A stretch of 64,000 nt of DNA, from assembly GCA_002698785.1 (NCBI GenBank), contig PAAG01000041.1, positions 1 through 64,000 of the forward strand. Reading direction: 5' to 3'. The notes beneath the pieces were generated by a model. That model searched no databases, was not told the DNA's origin, and saw nothing but the letters and a program-made list of their open reading frames with translations. The DNA is from Verrucomicrobiales bacterium. Its GTDB lineage: Bacteria > Verrucomicrobiota > Verrucomicrobiia > Verrucomicrobiales > DEV007. A program made the translations under genes and the position numbers. Positions 54,614 to 61,300 of the stretch are shown here, one piece after another; position 1 is the stretch's first letter; every line of letters begins with the position of its first letter.

Positions 54614-56107
54614 TTGACGCAAAGAAATACAGAGTGTCTCTCCAGTCTTGGTAGAGGGGCGGTGGCAGTGTGGTTGCTGGTTATAGCAATTTGCTCAGGT
54701 GGTTGTGTCCTTAGGCCTCAATTGGTTTCCGATAGGTCTGCCATGGTCGGGGAGTTGCCGAGTCGGTGGACGGGAGGCGGACACATTCCTCGCGCTTCAG
54801 TCACCGGTTGGCTGGACGATTTCGGAAGCAGCCGGATGAGGGCCCTGGTAAAGGAAGCGGTCGATAACAACTACGATCTTTCAGCAACTCTCTCACGTGT
54901 CGAACAGGCAAAGGAGAGAGCACGTATTGCAGGGGCTGACCAGTTTCCGACAGTGGATGGTAGCATTCAGACCAGCCGTTCTCAGAATCTGCGCGGGGCC
55001 GCTTTTCAGACAGTGACGGCGAATAATTTCAACTTCTCCATGGATCTGGCTTGGGAAGTCGATCTGTGGGGGAGAATTCGAAATCTGAAACAGGCGGAAC
55101 TCGATCGCCTCACTGCCGAGGCGGCAGCTTACGAAGCATCTCGGCTGTCTCTTGCTGCGACCGTAGCTAAGACAACGTTGCAGATCGTGGAATCAAAACT
55201 CCAGATTGCTTTGTCTCGAAGAACACTTTCCAGCCTTCGGACAAACCTTCAGATTCTCGATAGCAAACTGGAAGCAGGAGATGCCGACGATCGCACTGCT
55301 CTGGAGATCAGTTTGAGCCGTGCCGATGTGGCGAGGGCCGAATCCAACCTTCTTGCTGAGCAAAGGCAATTGGATGCATCCAAACGGACATTGGAGACAT
55401 TGTTAGGGAAATATCCTTCGGGTGATGTCGACGCGTTGAGCGTGCTACCTCAAATTCGCCGCGAAGTGCCTGCCGGATTACCTAGCGAATTGCTGCTACG
55501 GCGTCCGGACCTCCTTGCTGCCGAAGCTCGTGTCGATGCGGCCTACAAAGATTTGGCCGCTAGTCGAAAGGCGCTCTTGCCGTCTATTCGAATCACGGGC
55601 GGAATCGGAACCTCTACGACTGATGAGTTTGGTGATCTCTTCGATATTCAAAACATGGTTTGGAACATTGGAGCGGGTTTGACTCAGCCTGTTTTCCGAG
55701 CAGGACGTTTGAAGGCCGAAATTCGATTGGATGAGAAAGAGCGGAACGAACTCGCCTCCACCTATGCAGAGACCGCGCTGACCGCTTTCCGCGAAGTGGA
55801 AACAGCCCTTGCGGCGGAAGCTTATCTGAAGGGGCAGGTGAATGCACTCTCAAGAGCGACATCAGAATCTCGACGCGCTGAGGAACTAAGCTTGCGAGAC
55901 TATGAGACGGGGATCGTGGACATCATTACTTTACTGGAAAGCCAGCGGCGCGCCTTTGATTCGGAAAGCCAGTTGCTGTCTCAACAGTTGGAATTGCTCA
56001 CGAATCGTATCGATCTCTATTTGGCCCTCGGAGGTGATTTCGATCACGTGCCAGTCGATAAAGAGCCTGTTGCTCAAGCGTCGGCTCGTTCGACTTCTAC
56101 ACCGTGA
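54614..56107 (+). CDS. TolC/OprM-type outer-membrane efflux lipoprotein
   Basis: A 497-residue protein of the NodT/OprM family. The N-terminus has a hydrophobic signal ending in CSGGC (C31, weak lipobox). The body shows the duplicated TolC pattern of long helices and short strands: SRMRALVKEAVDNNYDLSATLSRVEQAK, FSMDLAWEVDLWGRIRNLKQAE, LLRRPDLLAAEARVDAAYKDLAASRKALLPS and TALTAFREVETALAAEAYLKGQ. It would form the exit duct of a tripartite efflux pump or type I secretion system. No membrane-fusion or inner-membrane partner is adjacent. The start TTG at 54614 is uncertain; the frame has no better ATG before the signal. The 3' end overlaps the opposite-strand kinase gene by 34 bp. Confidence 0.87.
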   Translation: MTQRNTECLSSLGRGAVAVWLLVIAICSGGCVLRPQLVSDRSAMVGELPSRWTGGGHIPRASVTGWLDDFGSSRMRALVKEAVDNNYDLSATLSRVEQAKERARIAGADQFPTVDGSIQTSRSQNLRGAAFQTVTANNFNFSMDLAWEVDLWGRIRNLKQAELDRLTAEAAAYEASRLSLAATVAKTTLQIVESKLQIALSRRTLSSLRTNLQILDSKLEAGDADDRTALEISLSRADVARAESNLLAEQRQLDASKRTLETLLGKYPSGDVDALSVLPQIRREVPAGLPSELLLRRPDLLAAEARVDAAYKDLAASRKALLPSIRITGGIGTSTTDEFGDLFDIQNMVWNIGAGLTQPVFRAGRLKAEIRLDEKERNELASTYAETALTAFREVETALAAEAYLKGQVNALSRATSESRRAEELSLRDYETGIVDIITLLESQRRAFDSESQLLSQQLELLTNRIDLYLALGGDFDHVPVDKEPVAQASARSTSTP

Positions 56108-57591
56108 AAGGCCGTAGGGCTTTGAAATGAACCGATGGCCAGACTCTCACCTTCGGTATCGATCATGTCCCAATCCCACGGGAAGGAAACATTGAATTGT
56201 GCATCGACAATATCCCGACGCAGGTAGACCTGACCATCAATTAGCATTGTGATCGAGTCGGGGCGAAGGCGAGTTTCCCACTCATACTCCCGACCGTTTT
56301 CCAACTCCAGTATGAACATGTCAGGGAGATTCATGCTTCGAACGTCATCTCCGTTGATTAGCTGGACTCCACCGACGGCGTCGTCCCACGCAGAAAGTTC
56401 GCAGGATCCCCAGCCGGTCGGATGTCTGAAAAACAGCGCGATGGAATAGACACCTTCAAGACGGGTGAATCGAATTTTTACATTCGAAGGAAAGACAGGA
56501 CCGCCCGGATCGATAGCGAGCACTGCTCTGTCGTCGTCCGACTGAAGCACGTTATCATTGATCACCCATTCGCCTCGAAGGGGACGGGAGCGAGGGAACC
56601 GTGGTTTCTGTAAAAAGGTCGTGGCAAGTCCACCACCAGCAATGAGCAGACCACCGAGTCCGGCGGCAAGGAGGGCCTTCCGCCGGGAAGGGCGCAACGC
56701 TTGATCCAACTCCGAAAGAAATTCTCCAACAGAGCTGAGGCGATCGTCCGGCTTGGAGCGAAGACAACGCATCACCAGTTCACTCAGGCCGACAGGAATT
56801 TCGGAACGAACTTTTCGAGGTGGATCAAAGTGACCTTGGGGAAGAGCGCCCGTCAACATTTCGTACAGCATCGCCCCCAATGCATAAATATCCGTGCGCC
56901 CGTCGACTTCTTTTCCCTTTAACTGCTCAGGCGACATGTAGCCTGGGGTGCCTACGTATACTCCTGTCACGGTCAGCATGGGCTGCGAATCCATACTGCG
57001 AGAGAGACCAAAATCGGTAACCTTTACGACTCCCTTGTCCGTCATCAGGACGTTCTCCGGCTTCACATCACGGTGGATGATTCCCAGGTTGTGAGCGACC
57101 TCGAGGCTGGACGCCACATCACGCGCGATTCGGACGGCCTCGTGCCAATCGTGAACGGGCTCTCCGCTCGAGAGATAAATCTCTCGCAAATTCCCCCCGT
57201 CGATCCATTCCATGACAACGGCGGCGCTTCCATCCTCAAGTCTCAGGAAGTCGTATACCTGCACGGTATTTGGATGAGACACCTTAGCCATCGATTGGGC
57301 TTCAATCTCAAGCCTGTCGAAAAACTGTGAGGCGACTCCTCCTTCATTGGAGAGAACCTTAATCGCGACGTTCCGATCCAGGCTGATCTGTCTGGCCAGG
57401 AAGACGATTCCCATTCCCCCTGCACCCAGTAGGCGTATCGTCTCGAAACCGGGTATGTTGGGCAGGGGAATATTTTCGACTCCCTGTGGAACAGGGGGCA
57501 GTCCCTCAGCCATCAATTGACGCAGGTCGAGACCGTCTAATTGCTTTCGCGAAACGGTCGACCGGGATGGCTGGGGAGTGTCTTCGTTCAC
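56074..57591 (-). CDS. Hanks-type Ser/Thr protein kinase with C-terminal beta-sandwich
   Basis: A 505-residue kinase. The kinase domain (about 48-300) has glycine loop LLGAGGMGIVFLA, lysine K78 (VAIKVL), catalytic HRDVKPEN (D175), DFG at 193-195 and GTPGYMSPEQ; all active-site residues are present. One transmembrane helix (about 305-327) leads to an extracytoplasmic domain (about 335-505) that looks like a LamG/DUF1080-type beta-sandwich (SIALFFRHPTGWGSCELSAW, YEWETRLRPDSITMLIDGQ), a likely sensor or sugar-binding domain. It lies downstream of and overlaps the ECF sigma gene by 4 bp (ATGA). Such ECF-kinase pairs are common in this group, with the kinase controlling the sigma factor. Confidence 0.9.
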   Translation of the reverse strand: MNEDTPQPSRSTVSRKQLDGLDLRQLMAEGLPPVPQGVENIPLPNIPGFETIRLLGAGGMGIVFLARQISLDRNVAIKVLSNEGGVASQFFDRLEIEAQSMAKVSHPNTVQVYDFLRLEDGSAAVVMEWIDGGNLREIYLSSGEPVHDWHEAVRIARDVASSLEVAHNLGIIHRDVKPENVLMTDKGVVKVTDFGLSRSMDSQPMLTVTGVYVGTPGYMSPEQLKGKEVDGRTDIYALGAMLYEMLTGALPQGHFDPPRKVRSEIPVGLSELVMRCLRSKPDDRLSSVGEFLSELDQALRPSRRKALLAAGLGGLLIAGGGLATTFLQKPRFPRSRPLRGEWVINDNVLQSDDDRAVLAIDPGGPVFPSNVKIRFTRLEGVYSIALFFRHPTGWGSCELSAWDDAVGGVQLINGDDVRSMNLPDMFILELENGREYEWETRLRPDSITMLIDGQVYLRRDIVDAQFNVSFPWDWDMIDTEGESLAIGSFQSPTAFHGVEVERADA

Positions 57592-58313
57592 AGTAATTGG
57601 ATCAGATACCGAAGTTCGGAGTCAACATCGTCGTCTTCTGTCTGCGTGTCTTGGATTTCTTCACGCAGGGCGACACCAAACTTTGCCCTAAGCCGATGAA
57701 TAGTGACTTTTACGGTATCGGGCTTCATGGAAATCGATTTTCCCACAGCCTCATATTCTTCTGAGGAACCAGACGCGGTGAGAAAAGGACGAAGAGCCTG
57801 AAAGTCAGAACCTTTTCCGCGCGCATCCCAGTCTTTGGCAAGCCGCTGCACCGCATTCTCCAGAACGGTAATCGCCCAGTGCCGATCGAATGTCTTCTCC
57901 GGCGCTTCATCAGCCAACTCCGATTCGCCATACCAGGATTCCGCTTCCATCGCATCGAAGGATACGACGTTCCCGCCGCCTCGCTTCTGGGTGACTGTTT
58001 TTTCATACTCGTCGCGACTGAATCGACGAAAGGCGGTGAGGAGGAACGTCCTCAGTTTTCCCTTATCGGAATCCGCTCGGATGAACAGCCGGTCTTGAAC
58101 GGCTTTGGAAAGAAATCCCTGCACGAGATCTTCGGCATCCGCAGGATTGCGTCCGGATTTTCGAGCGAAGGCATACAAGGGGAACCAGTAAGACTGGCAC
58201 AATTCAGCAAGGGCATCCTGGCCGGTTTCACCACGGTCCTGGGACCGGAGAACCATGCTCCATTTTGTCTGAGGAAACTGGGCCTGGGTGCGGGGAACAT
58301 CCATGATCATCAA
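57588..58313 (-). CDS. ECF-type RNA polymerase sigma factor, kinase-coupled
   Basis: A 241-residue sigma-70-like regulator. The sigma2 region (about 20-95) includes LAELCQSYWFPLYAFARKSGRNPADAEDLVQGFLSKAV and the -10-recognition-type helix. The sigma4 region (about 175-225) has EYEAVGKSISMKPDTVKVTIHRLRAKF as a helix-turn-helix. A long insertion (about 108-170) between them is acidic and resembles ECF groups linked to Ser/Thr kinases. It is cytoplasmic and presumably activated by phosphorylation by the kinase encoded immediately downstream. It is divergent from the unfinished giant gene at the right edge, which is a plausible target. Confidence 0.88.
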   Translation of the reverse strand: MMIMDVPRTQAQFPQTKWSMVLRSQDRGETGQDALAELCQSYWFPLYAFARKSGRNPADAEDLVQGFLSKAVQDRLFIRADSDKGKLRTFLLTAFRRFSRDEYEKTVTQKRGGGNVVSFDAMEAESWYGESELADEAPEKTFDRHWAITVLENAVQRLAKDWDARGKGSDFQALRPFLTASGSSEEYEAVGKSISMKPDTVKVTIHRLRAKFGVALREEIQDTQTEDDDVDSELRYLIQLL

Positions 58314-58363
58314 GGAAAGACGTTTTCCTTGTAAAATATTGCATTTTTAATGTAACCCGACCC

Positions 58364-58375
58364 TGGGAATTCCCA
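58364..58375. promoter_or_regulatory. perfect 12-bp palindrome between the sigma gene and the right-edge giant gene
   Basis: TGGGAATTCCCA is a perfect palindrome, 13 bp upstream of the ATG at 58389 and 51 bp upstream of the ECF gene start. In this 75-bp divergent gap it is the strongest symmetric site. It could be an operator; I know of no specific regulator for it. Confidence 0.45.
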
Positions 58376-58388
58376 AGAAAAGACCGCT

Positions 58389-61300
58389 ATGCGTTCTGTA
58401 CTTGCAATTCTAGTCGTGTTTTTCGGGGTATCCGGTCAGATTTTTGGCCAGGGCTTCCCAAACGTGCCACAGACGGCGGGATCTCTCCTCACGCCTCTGT
58501 TGGAACCAAATCAGGGGAGAACCGCAGTGATTGCTTACCACAATGGCTGGCTCTATACAGCCCCGGAAGCACCTTCCAGCCAGCCCGGTTCGGATATTCT
58601 GGCCCGTCGATGGGATATTTCGAATCTGGCCAGCGTGCAAGTGGAAGAGGTTCTCGGAATTTCTCCCATGCCCATCTTGGCTCACGGCTATCTCAAAATG
58701 GGGAACAATCTGGTATTGGGATCCAATTGGCCTCCCGAGGCTCCCTGGTCGTTCGAAGCGACTGCCCCCGACGTAAACCTGCGGACCGTTACCCCCGGCC
58801 TGGAAGGCGTGTGGAATCGAGGACATCTCTACCAGCCTTGGGGCGCGACCTCCTTCTGGAGCTACAGTGACGTCAATTTTCCCATGGAACTGACCTTGGG
58901 CGGAGTCGTGCAATCGACGTGGGATCACGTAGGTGAGACGGGTGTAATCGGTTTTCCTTTCATCGTTGGGAACATTCTCATCATGGCAGCGGATCAAACT
59001 CGCACAGGAGTGGCGACCTACGACATTAGCGATCCAACAAACCCTGTTCTGCTTGATATTCTCACGACAGGAGGACCGGGTGGCTACTGGCCATCGCTTT
59101 GGGGAGGGGACGGACATCTCTACGTGGTGTTCCCATATCGAACGGGCGGAAACGGAATTCGCGTCGTTGATGTCACGGACCCGGCGGATATGCAGTTCGT
59201 GGCTGACATCCCGCTGCCAGGAGATGAGTGCATGTATGCCCAGTTTCAGGATCACTATGCCTTTGCCGGCAGCCACAAAGTGAACATGTCCACACTCACG
59301 TCGGAACTGTCTTTCCCGTCCGACGCTAATGGAATCGATACGAGCCAGTTCCTTCTTCCTTTGGGGAATTTGCTCGTGACTGGTGGATCGGGTCCGCAGC
59401 AGGGGATGGCGATCTGGGCCCATCAGAATGCTCCAGATACTCAGGGACCGACGGTCGGTTGCCATATTCCACGGGCCGGGCAGACAAACTATCCAATAGG
59501 CTCACCCATTTCAGTTCTGATTCATGAAACGCTGGAGTCACCGACCATTGAGTCTGGAACATCTTTCATCGTGCGACCGGTAGGCGGAAGTCAGGTCGCA
59601 GGGCAATGGGTGCTCGCTTTTGACGACACTCTGACATTTACGCCAGACTCTCCGTTACAGGCCGATACAACATATGAAGTGATCTTTCCAGAGGGAGGGA
59701 TCGAAGATGCTGCCGGAAATGGAATGGAGGCGTATGCGTTCACGTTTTCTACCGGTTCCGAAGTATCCGGAAATGAAGCTCCTGAAGTCACGAGTTGGAC
59801 GGTTTCATCCTATCCTGCCGCGACATCCGAGCTATTGACGTTCGACGCAGTGGCGACTGATCCGGAAATTGATGCGCTCGAGTATCGGTTCGATTTTGGA
59901 GATGGCACCCCTAAGACAGATTGGGGATCGGATGTTCAGGTCCAACACGCATACACAGCGCAGGGCCACTATCCCGCAAAAGTTCAAGTAAGGGATACCT
60001 CAGGCTTGATTGCGACTCGATCTACAACAGTAACTGTCACCGATTTCACCCCGGGAGCTGCAGGTCCTGTCAACAGCAGCTCGATCGTTTGCGACGAAGC
60101 AAATCGCCGAATCTGGGCTGTAAATCCCGACAATAACACAATTTCAATGCTCGATGCAGATTCCCTGGCTGTGGTCTTCGAGGTGGGCGTGGGGCAGGAC
60201 CCTAGGTCAGTTGCCATCGATGATTCGGGAAATGCCTGGGTGGCTTGTTACGATGATGATCAGATCGATATCGTGTCACCTGCCGGTTCTGTTGTTGATA
60301 CGATCGATCTGGATTATGGAGACGGGCCGATTGGAATCGTGATTTCGCAGGATGGAACTTACGCCTGGGTATCCATGATGAACGCAGGAGTCGTGAGGCG
60401 GTTTTCGACAGCGACGCGTGTGAATGCGGGAAATGTGAACGCCGGTCCGACTCCGCGGGCATTGGCACTGAGTGCGGATGGCGGAACTCTTTATGTGTCT
60501 CGCTTCCTGTCACCTGTCTCACACGGGGAGGTTCGACAGATCGACACAGGCAGCCTGACTGTCACGAACACCATCATCCTTTACAAATTCGGCTGGGACG
60601 CTCACCGAGACGGGACTGCGGAGGGAATGGGCGTTGCCAATTACTTGACTGGCCTTGCTCTTTCTCCTGACGGAGAAGAACTGCTCGTAGCTTGTAACAA
60701 GATGAACACGGACCGGGGCGCCTTGTCAGGTGCTGACCTCGATAGCGATAACACTGTGCGAAATATTGTCTGCGTTGTCGATACGGCAAGCGCTCAGGTG
60801 GTCGATGCATTGGACATCGATAACAGCGATTCTTCACACGCCGTTGCCTATTCGCCACTGGGTGACTACTTTTTCACCGCCTTACAGGGAAACAATGAGA
60901 TCGCCGTATTTGATCGGTTTGCAGCAGGGAGCGGCGCCGGACTGGGAGGTCTGATAAATCGTCGCTCAGTGGGAGATGCCCCTCAGGGGATTTGCATCGA
61001 TCCGACAACGAATCGCATTTTCGTAAAGAATTTCCTGGGACGCTCGGTCTCAGTTATCGAAGGCGGAAATCTCTTTCAAACCGGTCAGGCAAGTCTGAGC
61101 GAGTCACAAATTGGTACCGTAGCGTCAGAGTTGCTCAGCGCCTCCGTTCTGAACGGAAAACGCATTTTCTATCACGCCAGCGATCCCCGTATGAGTGCGG
61201 AAGGATATATGTCGTGCGCTACCTGTCATCTGGATGGAGGTCACGATGGGCGCATCTGGGATTTCACCGGGCGTGGCGAAGGATTAAGAAATACCATCAG

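Noticed and set aside
58410-59465. 351-codon open frame on the minus strand
   Set aside because: It is antisense to the start of the giant right-edge gene, has no recognisable family and an Arg/His/Ser-rich composition typical of shadow frames; the plus-strand frame has a signal peptide and clear domains.
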